NCBI GenBank assembly: GCA_001414345.1
Contig: LLCB01000305.1
Location: 1-64,000, forward strand
Origin: Hymenoscyphus infarciens
Taxonomy: Eukaryota > Ascomycota > Leotiomycetes > Helotiales > Helotiaceae
Direction of reading: 5' to 3'
Length of the DNA stretch: 64,000 bases
A program made the position numbers and the translations under genes. Shown here one piece after another: positions 21,319 through 34,713 of this stretch. Numbering within the stretch: position 1 is the stretch's first letter; every line of letters starts with the position of its first letter. Under the pieces are notes generated by a model. It was not told the origin of the DNA and made no database searches. It saw nothing but the letters and a program-made list of their open reading frames with translations.

Positions 21319-22449
21319 ATGGGATCCCACGGAGAAGCTGGTACCTCTCTACCACCTACTCCCCAACCATGGGTTGAGACTCCCCTTTACCGTTCAACTT
21401 CGCTTTCACGATATGCTGGATGGTATACCATTTTCTCTTCCAGAGAAGCAAGGGAATGCTAACAGTTCGCTTTCAGTAACATCTTCCTCAAACTCGAAAC
21501 CATCCAACCATCTGGCTCCTTTAAATCCCGAGGCATAGGAAACCTCATGTCCCGCGCGATCGAAGTCCACCCTCCAAATGCCCCAGTACATTTCTACTGC
21601 TCGTCTGGTGGTAACGCAGGACTCGCATGTGCAACGGCAGCACTCTCCCTCCACCGTCCCGCAACAATCGTTGTTCCTACATCTACCTCTCAATTCATGA
21701 TTGAGAAGTTAAAAAGCATTGGCGCGGAAGTCAAGCAAGTCGGGGCACATTGGCGGGAAGCAGACAACTATCTACGAGAAGAATTGCTTGCAAAAGATGC
21801 AGATGGTGTCTACGTTCCTCCATTCGATCACCCGGATGTCTGGGCTGGAAATGCAACAGTGATGGACGAGATTGAGGAACAAACACAACCATATGGCGGC
21901 TGTGATGCTGTAGTTTGCAGTGTTGGTGGTGGTGGGTTGTTTTCTGGTATCATGTTTGGATTGGAGAAGCATGGTCGACTTTCTACTGTCAAGGTCTTGG
22001 CTGTCGAAACTGAGGGTGCTGCTAGTTTGGCACACAGTTTACAGGAGGGGAAGTTGAGCCGACTGGATGCTATTACCACGATCGCTACCTCGCTCGGTGC
22101 TACGCAAGTTGCGTCACGAGCATACGAACTTGCTTCCTCGTATCCTGAGGCGGTCAAGTCTGTTGTCTTTTCCGATGCCGAAGCCGCGATTGCAAGTGTT
22201 TGTTTCGCGGATGATGAGCGGGTTCTTGTTGAGGCTGCTTGCGGGGTCAGTATTGCAGCTGCTTACAATGGCACCATCCGAAAGATTGTTGGTCAGGGAC
22301 TCAGTGATGAGGAATATGAGAAGAAAAATGCTGTCATTGTTGTTTGTGGTGGAAGTAATGTTACCCTAGGGGTCCTAGAAAAGTACAAGGAGACATACGG
22401 GAGCGATGAGGGAGTGTTGAAAGGCTTTGGAAAGAGGTTGCGGGTGTAA
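21319..22449 (+). CDS. CHA1: L-serine/threonine dehydratase (catabolic, PLP-dependent)
   Basis: Deaminates L-serine to pyruvate (and threonine to 2-oxobutyrate), allowing use of these amino acids as nitrogen source. Exon 1 is 21319-21422; the intron is 21423-21476 (GTATAC, branch GCTAAC, TTTCAG); exon 2 is 21477-22449. Product: 358 residues, close to yeast Cha1. Fold-type II PLP landmarks: ETPLYRS near 20-26, PSGSFKSRG with the Schiff-base lysine K51, the substrate loop SSGGNAG (77-83), the glycine loop VGGGGLFSG around 184-192 (tetraglycine 185-188) that binds the PLP phosphate, and the C-terminal CGGSNV. There is no ACT or regulatory domain, which separates it from biosynthetic threonine deaminase (Ilv1). 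The repeated motif upstream may be regulatory. Confidence 0.92.
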
Positions 22450-22637
22450 TTTTTCTATGCTGGACTAGTGCCCTGAGATCGTTGTCATTTTCTTCTTGAA
22501 CATACTATTAGGTAGACGGAGTTAGAGTCAAATAGACGTTTGCTTTTCCACTGCGCATTCAATTCATAAAGAGATTTCTTGACTTGAATTGGTATGTGTC
22601 TAGACATAATTCAGCTCTAGTATTATTGAATCAAGTA

Positions 22638-23230
22638 TCCCTTCAGTTATCCTTACACCCCACGTGCAGACGCGTTCAGCAGTCCGGTTTAAAACTACTC
22701 TCATTTAAGGTAGTTTTAGACTAAAATCTAGGTAGCTTCGAACTACGATGCTGCTAAACCAGTTTAGGAGTGCTAAGATATTAAAATCTGAATTGAAGCA
22801 AGAAACACGTCTACGGGGCGTACTTAAGAGGCCTTCTTTTTGAGGACTTTTTTAGTAGCTTTTAAGGCTCTTTTAGTAGACTTTTTCGTACTAGGAGTAG
22901 TATTAGCCTTGTGCTATTCTAGAGGAGGTATATTAATTAAAAAGAAGGATAAAAGAGTATAAAAGAGGCGGTGGAAGTAGTAGAAGTAGTAGGAGTAGGT
23001 AAGGGAAACTCAGCTTATATACTCGTATTATAGGCTAACTTACGCTAAAATGATGATTTTTTTAGTAGGGCTTTTTATAAATCATTATTCAATTTCTACA
23101 TTGTTATATACTTTAGTAAGGTTTAAAGAACAAGATAATAATTTAAATATTTAGTCGCGTCAGGGCTGGAAATATAAGGTTAGAACCGCGTTCCACTAAA
23201 TCACGTGGGGTGTAAGGATAACTGAAGGGA
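22638..23230. mobile_element. TA-flanked MITE with 29-bp terminal inverted repeats, 593 bp
   Basis: Perfect 29-bp inverted repeats, starting TCCCTTCAGTTATCC and ending CCCCACGTG, occupy 22638-22666 and 23202-23230. Each end is flanked by TA (22636-22637 and 23231-23232), which fits a TA target duplication as in Tc1/mariner-type elements. The interior has no open frame and is AT-rich with a purine-rich GTAGTAGAAGTAG stretch. Each inverted repeat ends in CACGTG, a core E-box. It lies between the convergent CHA1 and HSP31-like genes. Confidence 0.85.
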
Positions 23231-23396
23231 TACCTCTCAGCCCACCGGCTGTTTTTCAATAATTGAGCGGAGAATTTTCACCTCCAAGACTACAGAATTT
23301 GACAACTCCCTCACTGTGTCTATACGAGAGGCAGGAAAAGCCATGAATCATTGATAATATTCTTTTGCCCGATCAAACTAGTCTCTATTAAACTTT

Positions 23397-24262
23397 TTAA
23401 ACCTCATCCTTAGTCGTCAACTGCCCAAAAATAGCATCATAGATGGCCTGTCCGACAGGTGCAGCACTTGCTGGGTTTTGCCCCGTAATCAATCTCCCTT
23501 CTCTCGAAACGACAACCTTTGGAGCCCAATCGGCGTGTTTCTCATATTTGCCTCCGGTGGCCTCGTTCAATTTATCCTCCAAACTGAATGGCATAGCTGC
23601 CGTCAATCCGACTGCATCCTCTTCTGTGTTGGAGAACCCGGTCGCACGTTGGCCATCCAACAGAAATCCTCCACCTGGAATCTTTACGTGTGTGAGCGCT
23701 GCAGGACCGTGGCAGACAGCTGAAATAATTTTGTTGTTGGCGTAGAACTCGTTGATTAATTTGTGGGAGGTTTCATCGGTTGCTAGGTCGAACATTGCTG
23801 TGTGTTTGGGTTAGTGGGTGTTTTCACCCGTATGATAAACATATCATGCAGGGTTTGAAAATCCGAGAAGGAGGAGACGTACGTCCATGACCACCAACGA
23901 AAAATATGGCTTCGAACTCTCCGGCTCTTCCGAGGAAGCTATCGAGCTTTTCGGTTTGTTTCCATAGACTTTCTCTGTTCTTCAAGAACTTGACACTAAC
24001 GGGGTCGTCTTTTGCGGCTTCGATGGAGGATGGATCGAGTGGGGAGGATCCGCCGGCTGGAGAAGCGACGGTAATTGAAACATGGGGGGCAAGGACTTCG
24101 TAAGGGTGTGCAAATTCTGGCTTCAAACTCAATTGATTAATTTTGTGCCATTGAGTCGAGAGAGGAAATGGGACGAACCAAGTACCATCCAGTGGGGTTG
24201 CCAGTATCTCCCAACTTATCGTGAGATGTGAGGACGAAGAGGACTTTATATTGTGGTGCCAT
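23397..24262 (-). CDS. HSP31: DJ-1/PfpI family protein, Hsp31-like glyoxalase III
   Basis: Glutathione-independent glyoxalase (methylglyoxal to lactate) and stress chaperone family. Three exons: 24262-24179, 24120-23883 and 23797-23397, with introns GTTCGT...GAAG and GTACGT...ACACAG, giving 240 residues. The joins restore TGWYLPEFAHPYEVL and FFVGGHGPMFDLA. The catalytic set matches Hsp31: E30 in LPEFAHP, nucleophile C136 with H137 in SAVCHGPAAL, and the acidic FSNTEEDAVG around 163-170. N-terminal LFVLTSHD and C-terminal RLITGQNPASA are family hallmarks. Length equals that of yeast Hsp31 (237). The gene is the last one before the AT-rich block, with its promoter about 380 bp from the block edge. 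Confidence 0.92.
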
Positions 24263-24640
24263 TTTGAAGGATTTGGTTTCGTTTGATCAGTTGGTCAAAG
24301 AGTTGTTTGTTGTAGTTTTTGGAGTGAAGAAAACCTGAAGTGAGTGGAAGGGCTTCCTACTTGCTTATGTATTGTACGGGCTCCAGCGGGGCAGCCTCGG
24401 CAACCCCACCATGTCGTTCCTTCCCAGATGCTTCTAAACTGTTCTATTTCCCAATTTTTAAGGTTTTCCCGCTCAAGATCTCTTTCAGCTGCCAATAGTT
24501 ACGAATGCTGAGTTCCCCTCCGAATTTACCCCGCGATTTAGTGACATCATTCGAGGTTACTCACCGGAATAATCCCGCAGGGAACACTTGATCATTGGAC
24601 GGGAACGGAAGCTAAAACGAAAACACCCTCATTTTATATC
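24263..24640. other. HSP31-like promoter and compartment boundary
   Basis: Ordinary-composition DNA upstream of the HSP31-like gene. At about 24,640, just after GAAAACACCCTCATT, composition switches abruptly to AT-rich, TpA-dominated sequence. Confidence 0.6.
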
Positions 24641-25332
24641 CTAGGATATAGCATATATACTATCGGGGTAGTATTTGCACGCCTCCTTTTGCTTAGTTAA
24701 AATATTGCTTGTTTATTAGTATATATGAAACCTATATTACGAAGAGTAAGTATACTACTACTATATATAAAGTAAGATAAACTTAAGTAAGATAGCTATA
24801 TTAGATATTTCTAAGCTAAGAAGTAATAATAAGAAAAGAAGTCATTTATAAGAGACCGCCGGCTATCGGTGATATAAACCTAATAGATAATAGAGAATAT
24901 TACTAAACGATTTACCTTTATCTCTAACTCTATCTAGATTTCTATATTTACTACTTAATTACGCTATTTTACTTATAATAGTAGTTAAATTCGTCTCTCT
25001 CTCTCTAGATAACTAGTAAGAGATTAATAAGCTTTAATCTACTTATCGGTTCTTATATTCCGTCTCTTATAAGTATTAGAAGAAGCTAGAGTTTATTAGT
25101 TAAAATCTTAAAAAGAATAGATAATTTAGTAGAAGTATATAAGTAGTAATCTCGTCGTTTATTATAGCTATTAACTCTCTAGCGATTACTAAGCTTACGT
25201 ATTCTAAGCAGATAAAACGAGTATAGAGATCTCGATTTATTAATTATATATTTAAAGTAGCTATAATACTAGAAGGACTTTAAGTTAGTAAAAAGTAGTA
25301 TATCTATTATATAGAAATATATAATAGAGTAG

Positions 25333-25657
25333 TATAATAGTATAAAATATATACTACTATAGAAGAGGTATATAAGAGTACGTTTAATAGAATAATATAT
25401 ATAAATACTAGACTCTAATATAGAAGAAAAGGAAAAACTATCTCTCTTCTAACTCTAGGAAAGTAGGCTACTATATATAAGAGGTTTAGAGAATATAAAA
25501 GAGTACGAAACCGAATAATAATATACGTCGGCTAATATAAAAGCCCGAACCTACGTAACCTTTCTAAAATAGATAATATAAGATAATAACTACTAAAACC
25601 TTATATATAGCAGGTACTTCTAGCTATCTAGAATAGCCTAGATAGTAGGCTATTATA
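25333..25657 (-). mobile_element. Solo LTR, minus orientation, with 5-bp target duplication
   Basis: 325 bp beginning TATAATAG and ending CTATTATA, the RIP-mutated form of LTR ends (originally TG...CA). Flanked by AGTAG on both sides (25328-25332 and 25658-25662). Its reverse complement aligns with the LTRs at 34351 and 37956. No internal region is attached, so it is the product of LTR-LTR recombination. Confidence 0.8.
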
Positions 25658-26472
25658 AGTAGTAGCTAAGAAAACAACGTAAATAGCTATAAATTATATA
25701 TTAATATAAAGTTTTTAATAAAAAGAAGAACTAATTTAATCTAAAGAAAGTTAATAAGAAATTAAAGACTAAGAACTAAAGAGTAAAGTAATATTATATT
25801 AGAGTAACTAAGAGATAACTAGTTATAGAACTTAAACTTTATATATAAAGTTTTTATTAACTCTTTATTACTTAACTCTATAACTTTTTAAGCGTTCTTA
25901 AAATAGATTACGCTATTCTATAGCTAACGCTAGTAGAGGTTCTTAGAGTACTAAGTACGCTACTATGTGATTTAATCTCTTATTCTTCTATTTACTTTAG
26001 AAGTATTTTAAACTCTTTTTATATTATATATATATATTATTATATTTCTAATTACTAATATCTTTAAAACTATAAATATAACTTAAATAGTTATTTAAAA
26101 GTGTCTAATACTTATAAAACACTTAAATATATACTTAACTAGTTAAACTAATAAAACTAATAAAAATATTAACTTCTTTAAAGTATTATCTAACTTCTAG
26201 ATATGTTTCTATAGTAATAGTATAAGATACTTATCTTTTTCTTAGAGAGCTAGCTCTCTAGATCTCTTATGTCTAGCTACTAGGCTTAAGTATAATTTAT
26301 ATATAAAAGTAAATAAAATTAAGCTTTTTATCTATTTAATATAAATAGTAGATTATATATAAATTAGTAGCTAGATATATCTATTTATAGATACTCGATC
26401 TAATATTAATACTTTAATTCTTTAATCTTTTACTACTTTAATATAAAGACTACTTTATCTAATCTATAAGTA

Positions 26473-29442
26473 TATATAGTCTATTACCTAGGCTATCTTA
26501 AATAGCTAGAGATACCTACTATATATAAGATTTAGCTATAGTATATTTAGCTCTTAGCTATTATTATTTTATATTATCTAATTTAGGAAGATTATATACG
26601 TCTATACGTTTATCTAGACTTTCGAACGTACTTCGTAGAGTTTAGGCTTTTATATTAGCCGACGTTATATTATTTAGTTTTAGATCTCTTTTTATATTGT
26701 CTAAACCTTTTATATATAGCTGTCTACTCTCTTAGAGTTAGAAAAGGCTAGTTTAGCCTTTTCTTCTATATTAGAGCCTAGTATCTACGTATATTATTCT
26801 ATTAAATATACTTTTATATATCTCTTCTATAGTATTATATCTTTCGTACTATTATATAAAAAGGCTAAACTTTTCTTCACTAGTAATAGTATAAATAATA
26901 TCTCTTTTAAGTACGTCGGTTATATATTTTATTTCGAATTCGACTTAGCTTAGAATCGGATTAGTTATAATAATATATTAAATAGCTAGGATTCTAGAGA
27001 CTTCCTAGATATCTAGTAATATTAGAGTTTAGTATCAGTTATAGATAGCTAGTAAAAGTCGTATATTATATATTAAGAAAGCAGAATACGCTAAGTGTCT
27101 CTAAGGCTTCTTATAACTCTCTCTATATAAGAACTACTATATAAGATTTAGAAAGTCGATATATTATAGTTATCGCAAAAGGCTTCTAAATCTAATCTTA
27201 TCTCTCTCTCTCTCTAAATCGATATTATATTAACTTCTATTCTCTAATAAGATATTAAACTATCTTCTAGAGCTACTACTGTCTCTTTTTTCGAAAAACT
27301 CTCTAAACTCTTTCTAAATTATACTCGTATACTAAGACCTAAAAGGTCTTAAAATATAAAAGGTTAAAGAGACTAGTAGGATTTTTTAAATATAGACTAG
27401 ATATAGACGGTTATATAAGCTTTAGAAGTAGAAAATCAAGAAATAAAAGATTAGCTAGCTAAGCTAGAAAAGAGAGTAAGCGACATTTAAAGTTAATAAC
27501 TTACTTTATCTCTAAATACTCTCTAATCCGACTCTCTTTTAAACTCTTCTTAATCGAACTCTCTTCTACTTTCAAGTCTAAAGTTATACTCCTTTTAGCT
27601 AAGAGACGCTACTACCTCTAATACCTTCTAATAATCTATCTCTATCTAATATAGTACTAAAGCTACTTCGAATACCTTCTAATAAAAAAGTAAGATAACT
27701 AAAAAGAGTAAACCTTTAGATAATTACATTTTACTTATATACTAATAATAGAAGATATTAGTATATAATAGACTCTATATAAAAGCTGATTATTATAGTA
27801 TCTTACTAATCTAAAAAGCTCTTATTTAGAGTATAATAACTAGACTAGCTAGGAACTACCTAGAGCCTAGATATAGGTCGGATTTAGTTCTTATTTTCAA
27901 AGATTAAGAAGATATAATTACTCTTTTAAAGATATACTTTTTAACTAATTATAAGAAGAAGAATACTTAGAACGCTTTTAGATCTTTATAGATAAATGCT
28001 AAAAAAAACTTTTACTAATTTTAGAAGTTACTTTTCAAATACAGCTATACTTAGAGAAGTATAGAAATTAGATAAGTTCTTTTATATATAAGAAAAGATT
28101 ATACCTTAGCTCTAAAACTTAGCTACTATAAAGAAAAGAGTTTAGAAAAACAACTTCGCTAGAATAGTATCTAATCTTTTAGCTATAGATAAGAAGATAT
28201 ACTAAAACACTAAGTTATAAGATATTAGTACTTTAGTTTAAAATAATACCTCTCTATCTAGTCTAGTTCTAAACTCTCTATAATCTAATAACGAATCTTC
28301 TACTACTTCTAATATAGAATTAGACAAAGTAGAATTAGAATTAGAAGATAAGTATAAATAAGTTCTTAAGTACTCTAATTTAGACTTAAATTACTAAAGA
28401 TAATAAGACAGCTTATAAGCCTAAGTAATATAGTTTTATATAACTAAAATATCTAAACTTAGATACTACTATATCTATAACTATCTCTTTTATTATTCGA
28501 AACTTTAGATAGTATTTTTAATATTTAATAATAACCTCGCTTTTAACCTAGCTAAAACTCTACTAACTCTAGTATAGAGTCTTACTTTCTTTTACTTCTA
28601 GCTAGACTAGAAGTTTTATTTAAATTCTTTAAATTAGATACGAATTAGAACGAAACTTAGAAGTAAGCTCTTAGCTAAGTTATTACTATCTCTTAATTAA
28701 ACAACTTCCGACTCTACTCTATATTCGTCTCTAACTTTACTTTGAACTTTTTCTAACTTTACTTTAAATTCTCTTTAACCTACTAGATAGAATTAGACTA
28801 TACTCTTTTAGCGAACGTAAATACTTACTTTTAATATAGAAGAACTAGAAACAAAGTCTCTTATATAAGTATCTACGAATACGATTTAGAACTAATATCT
28901 CGCTTATAATAAATTATAATAAATAAAGTATCTTCGAACCGAGTTAGCTACGAGTTAGACTCTAACTAATCTATTATTTATAATAAAAACAATATTATAA
29001 CACTTATAATATCTCGATTCAGCTTTGAATAATAAGATAGATAGACTCGAGAACGAGTCTTTTTAAGAGAGAGAGATATAATAGTCTATTATCTAAGCTA
29101 TTCTAGATAGCTAGGAGTATCTACTATATATATAGTTTAGCTATAGTATATTTAGCTTTTAGCTATTATTATTTTATATTATCTAATTTAGGAGAGTTAA
29201 ATACGTTTATACGTACTTCGTAGAGTTCGAGCTTTTATATTAGCTAACGTTATATTATTCGGTTTTAGACCTCTTTTTATATTATCTAAACCTCTTATAT
29301 ATAGCTACCTACTCTCCTAGATTTAAAAAAAGGCTAGTTTAGCCTTTTCTTCTATATTAGAGCCTAGTATCTACGTATATTATTCTACTAAACGTACTCT
29401 TATATATCTCTTCTATAGTAGTATATATTTCGTACTATTATA
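26473..29442 (+). mobile_element. LTR retrotransposon with gag-like interior only (element 1), RIP-degraded
   Basis: The 5' LTR is about 26473-26856 and the 3' LTR 29077-29442, in direct orientation; the 3' copy lacks about 20 bp present in the 5' copy. A purine-rich tract (AAGAGAGAGAGA) ends just before the 3' LTR. The 2.2-kb interior carries, around 27880-28230 on the plus strand, a stop-riddled frame with retrotransposon-gag features (LLKIYFLTNYKKK, LLFKYSYT, repeated aromatic and basic residues). No protease, reverse transcriptase or integrase motif was found and the interior is too short for them, so it was probably non-autonomous. No target duplication was seen (AAGTA against TTAAT). 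Confidence 0.7.
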
Positions 29443-29651
29443 TTAATCTTCTCTTTTAAGATTAAGCTTTTAATAATTCTACTAATATTCTTTAAATACG
29501 CTAAAGACAATTTAAGTATATTAAGACTATTTAGCTCTCTATAGAGGAATTCGACTCTCTATAGCTATCTCTTTTAATTTAATTAAAATAGCGATTAAGA
29601 AACGTTATAATATAATTATATATTTAGATATAAACTAAATAATAGTATAGT

Positions 29652-29948
29652 TATAATAATACGAAATATATACGACTATTAAAGAGATATATAGAAGTGT
29701 GTTTAAAAGAATAATATATATAAATTTTAGATACTTATATAGAAGAAAAGACTAAATTAGTCTTTTCTAACTATAGAAGAGTAGACAGCTATATATAAGA
29801 GATTTAGACTATATAAAAAGAGAGTCGAATAGTATAAAAAGATCTAAAACCTTTCTAAATTAGATAATATAAAATAATAACTACTAAAACCTTATATATA
29901 TAGTATATACTATATAATCTTAGTTATTTAAAATAGCTAGCTACTATA
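29652..29948 (-). mobile_element. Second solo LTR, minus orientation, with 5-bp target duplication
   Basis: 297 bp of the same LTR family, beginning TATAATAA and ending CTACTATA, flanked by ATAGT at 29647-29651 and 29949-29953. It lies about 200 bp beyond element 1 and in opposite orientation, so it is an independent insertion. Confidence 0.75.
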
Positions 29949-29953
29949 ATAGT

Positions 29954-32900
29954 AAAGAATAAAGTAATTAAACTCTCTTAGAATTCCTCTTCTATATATA
30001 ATTATAGTATTAGAATAATATACTATATATTATTAAAGTAAATATATAAATTATATAACTATCTACTACTAGAGATTATAACTATATACTTTAGACTTAT
30101 AATAAAAAGGTATAGAATTATATAATATATTATATAGTAGAGGAATAACTTATAAAAGACTATTAACTTTCTAATATTATAGCTACTCTTAGAGAAGTAT
30201 TATTATAACTATAACTTAAAAACGCTAGTAGTAGCTATCTTATACTTAAGAATATATATAATTAGAAAGAATTACTTAATACTATTATTAGAAAAGTTAA
30301 TAGTAGATTTAATAATCTCTTTTATAAAGTAGTAGAATTACTAGAGTCTCTTAAATTCTCTAATAAATAAGATAGAGTTCTTATTAAAATAGAGAGAATA
30401 GTAGAATAATTAAAGAAGTATATAGTATAAAAAAAGAACTCTACTTTTATAACTCTATTATTATTAATAAATAAGAAAAGAGCTCTAAGAAAGGTAAGCT
30501 AAAAAGTAATAAAGAGTATAAAGTGTAGAGATTTATATAAGTAAAAGAGAAGAGACTTAAACTTCTAGTAAAAGATAGATATCTTATACTATTTTAATTC
30601 TATTTATAAAACTAATTACTTTAAGTAGAAGCTCTTCTTATTAGTTTACTACTTTTCTAAGAGTATATACTTATTATCTACTTTCTTTCTTATTTCTAAT
30701 AAGAATAGTAAAATTATTAAAGCTTACTTTTAATAGATTATAACTTAGATAAAAGAGAAGCTTAATATATAATAGTATATTAAATACGCTCTTTTTAATA
30801 ACTCTACTATTAAGTAACTTATAATTAAGAACGTATTTAGTAAAAATAGTAATTAATTCTCTTCTTATAATACTATTAAAGACTTTCTCTATATATAGTA
30901 CTCTAATTAAATAATAGATTAAAACCTTAAAAACTATAGATAAGACTATCTTATAAAAGCTAATAACTATCTTAAGAGTATACTATTCTATTACTATATA
31001 AAAGCTAGATATAATAAGTTAATATAAGCTACTTTTAATAAGATCTTAGATAGTCTTAAGATTGAAAAAAGTAAGACTAAGTTTTAAGATATAAGAGAGT
31101 ATATATAAAAGAAATAGAAAGATATTAATAAGAAGTAAGCTAATTATACTTATTAGAAAGACTTAATTCTCTTATAAATCCTAACTACTAGCTTAAATAA
31201 AGAATAGTATTATAAGCTTAAAAGATTACTCTATTTTTATAAAAACTAAGACTCTAGATATACTATTACTTCTATAGTATAAATAGTTAAAAATAATACT
31301 AATAATTAAGCTTTAAAGAATAAAAAGACTACTTTTAATCTTAATAATAAGAAGAACGTGTTTATAGATTAATCTTCTTAGCTAGAACTATTTCTAAGAT
31401 TAGCTTAGAATATTTTACTAAGTAATTTTATAGATATAGAGAAGATATATTATAAAGTCTCTAAGAGATTACTTATAGAAGGTTAATAATTAGTCTATAA
31501 AAGCTATACTATTAAGACTAGTAGTAAATATAATTATAAGAGCTTTTATATATAGAAGTTACTATATTAATATATACTTAAAATACTTTACTCTTTTATC
31601 TAAGCTTAAGATCGCTTAATCTCTCTAATACTAATATCTTAATCTTAATTAGTAGAAGTATTTAAGTACTTTCTAAGGTATAAAGAGATATATAATATTC
31701 TAACGTCTTTATTATACTTATCTTACTAACTCTTCTAAAGTATATATTATATTTAAAAATTCTTAAATATATATATATTAAAATAGTTAATAAGAGATAG
31801 AGAAAGTAGTCTTTTAGATTAAAGATAGAGAGTATAGAATTAAGACTTTTTATTAAAAGAAAGAGATACTAGAGATATAAACTAAGCTCTTACTATTAAA
31901 AAACGTTAGTAAGTTTAGAAAGTTTTAGAATATAATTAAGTATAAGAAGCTAGAGAATTAGATTATAGAAAAGTAATAAGAGATTACTTTAGAATTTAAT
32001 ATACTTACTATATATAGAAACTAGTAAGTTTATACTTCTACTACTACTAAGAGAGATAATAATAGCTTTAATTAGTTAGGTTTTAATAGTAATATAATCT
32101 TCTAAGTTAATATCTTTAATTCTACTACTACTCTTAATAATCTATATTATACTATACTAGTTAATAGAATATAGTTAAATTAGATATTAGAAAAGGTAGA
32201 AGTATAAGTAGAAGTTAATAAGTAGATTATTAGAGACTTTAGTATAACTTTTTATAAAGAGTAGTAGAAAATTATACTAGGAAATAGTATAAATAGAAAG
32301 TACTAGCTCGATTAGGTAGTTAGTATATAATTAAGAAAAGTTCTTTTAGATTTAAGCTTTTTAAGCTTTAAACTAATATTTTAGACACTTTATTTAATTA
32401 TATATAGTTTATTAATTTATTATTATTATAAGCTTTCTTTACTCTTTTATTCTAAGCTTCTATATCTATAGTATCTTAGTATAAATTCACTTCTTTAGAT
32501 AAGACTAATCCTTTTAAAAGTAGTAGTAAGTCCGCTCTAGTAAAAGTAAATATATTAAAATCTCGCTAATTATATATACTAGTAAAGATACTATACTAGC
32601 GTTGATTATAGAATAGCGTTTTCTCTTAAAAGATAACTAAATCTAGATCCGAGATATCTTCTTAGACGTTTAAGATAAATAATATAATTACTCTATATTA
32701 TAGAAACTCGAATTTTAATCTAAACTCTTTCTTTAAACACGTATTATTCTCTAGAAACTTTATAACTTACTTTAGAAAACAAAATAAGTCTATCTATTAT
32801 ATAATATTTATTCTAGAGATAGATTAATAGTTTTAGATATCAAACCTAGGTCTAAAACCTAGCGCTACTAAGCTCGCTAAGCCTAATTAGTAAACTACGT

Positions 32901-34235
32901 ATCTACTCTACTAGAAAAAATATAAATAGCTTTAAATTATAATTTAACTTTTAAGTATCTAGATATACTTTTAACTATAGCTCTAGTTATAAACCGTCTA
33001 TTTTTTATTTTTAAATAGTTTTAAATTAATTAATATATCTTATATATTTACTTCTATAAATAATAAAGTTATATAAAGCTAGAAATAGACTAAATTATAC
33101 TTTTATAATATCTAGTAAGTTTCTCTTTTATTCTATACTATTTACTCTCTCTCTCTTCTACTTCTAAGACTCTAAAAATCTTTCTAAAATCTCTAAAGTA
33201 TTCGAATTAAATATACTAGTTACTTTTTAATATATAAGATTCGATTATAAGTCTAGTATATCTATTAGAATAGAAAGCACTTTATAAATAGTTACTTTAC
33301 TACTAATACTCTTATTCTCGCTAAACGCTTATAATATATACTCTAGATCGTCTTATAAGTTTTATATATTTAGAAAATATATTAATATATATATATATAT
33401 AATTATATAATTATATAATATTTTAAATTAATACTAAAAAAACCTTAGAGAGCTAATAGAACGATTAAATATTAATTCTACTATTATAGCTACTATTTAA
33501 TTATTAATTCTATAAGTTAAAAGTTCTTTACTTTTAGAGACTTTTACTTACTTTATTAGCTTATTATATATAATAATATCTAATTAAGAAGAATATCTTA
33601 TAATATACTTATATACTCTCTAGAAGGGTTTTAAGATAGAGTTAAGTCTAATTCGACGTAGAGTTAGAAACAATTTAATAATTCAAGTTATATTATAAAC
33701 TACCTCGAATTAGTTTATACTATAGGTTAAGTTAAGTTTAAAATAGAAAGTAGTATTAAGCTAGGTTATAAATTAGTTTAAAATATTTTATAAAATATAT
33801 TAGACTTACTTTAAAAACTATATATAAAGTATTTTATATTATAAATCTATATTAGAAATCGAGTTCGTAATTTAAACTATATCTCTACTTTACTTAAAGT
33901 ATATTATAACTTTTCTAAAAACTTAAACTATATTTTCAACTTACTTAAGATATATTATAACTTTTCTAAAAACTTAAACTATATTATTCTAATCTATCTT
34001 TAATATATTATTAAAGCTACTTAGTTTAATTCTAAGACTATTATAAGATAATTAAATAGATACTTAATTAAAACGAGAATTAATATAAAAATAAGCTATA
34101 AGAAAAGTATTTATTTTCTATTTATAAAACTACCTAAATCTATCTAATATAGCGATAATAAGTAGAAGTACGTAAAAGAGATAAAGAGTAAGTTAATAAA
34201 GCTGGTTAGTAATAATATATAAGACTAGTAGATAA
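29954..34235. other. Unclassified RIP-degraded DNA
   Basis: 4.3 kb of AT-rich sequence with stops in every frame. Some stretches have coding-like periodicity after mental reversal of RIP, but I could not name a domain. Around 33,620-34,010 a run beginning AGGGTTTTAAG resembles one end of the TA-flanked family described at 50,527, and a segment of about 50 bp containing ACTTTTCTAAAAACTTAAAC is duplicated in tandem (about 33,905 and 33,955). Confidence 0.5.
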
Positions 34236-34350
34236 TAGCTTCGTAAATAAATAGCTTTATAGATAAATAGCTTTATAGATAAATAGCTTCGTAGATAAAT
34301 AGCTTCGTAGATAAATAGCTTTATAGATAAATAGCTTTATAGATAAATAG
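34236..34350. repeat. 16-bp minisatellite (left half of an interrupted array)
   Basis: About seven units of AAATAGCTTTATAGAT, with a CG/TA variant (AAATAGCTTCGTAGAT). The array stops exactly at LTR element 2 and resumes on its other side. The CG-to-TA variation between units is itself RIP-like. Confidence 0.8.
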
Positions 34351-34713
34351 TATAATAGCATGCCGTTCTATATAGCCGAGATTATATAGTATATGCCGTA
34401 TATATAAGGTTTCAGTAGTTATTATTTTATATTATCTAATTTAGGAAGGTTATATACGTTCGTACGTCTGTCTAGACTTTTAAACGTACTTCGTAGAGTT
34501 CGGGCTTTTATATTAGCTAACGTATATCGTTATTCAGTTTCGTACCTCTTTTGTATCGTCTGAAACCTCTTATATATAGCAGCCTACTTCTAGAGTTAGA
34601 AAAGGCTAGTTATTATTTTCTTCTATATTAGTACCTAGTATCTATATACGTTATTCTACTATACGTACTTCTATATACCTCTACTATAGTTATATATATT
34701 TCATACTATTATA
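34351..34713 (+). repeat. 5' LTR of element 2
   Basis: 363 bp. Retains bases such as GCATGCCG near its start where the 3' LTR has GTATACTA, so this copy kept more of the original sequence in that part. Confidence 0.85.

Noticed and set aside
21547..22449. CHA1 starting at the internal ATG 21547
   Set aside because: That would drop the PLP lysine motif GSFKSRG; the two-exon model from 21319 restores a full-length enzyme.
33620..34010. Fifth copy of the TA-flanked family
   Set aside because: Shares AGGGTTTTAAG and similar arm words, but I could not find both ends or TA flanks; left as possible relic.
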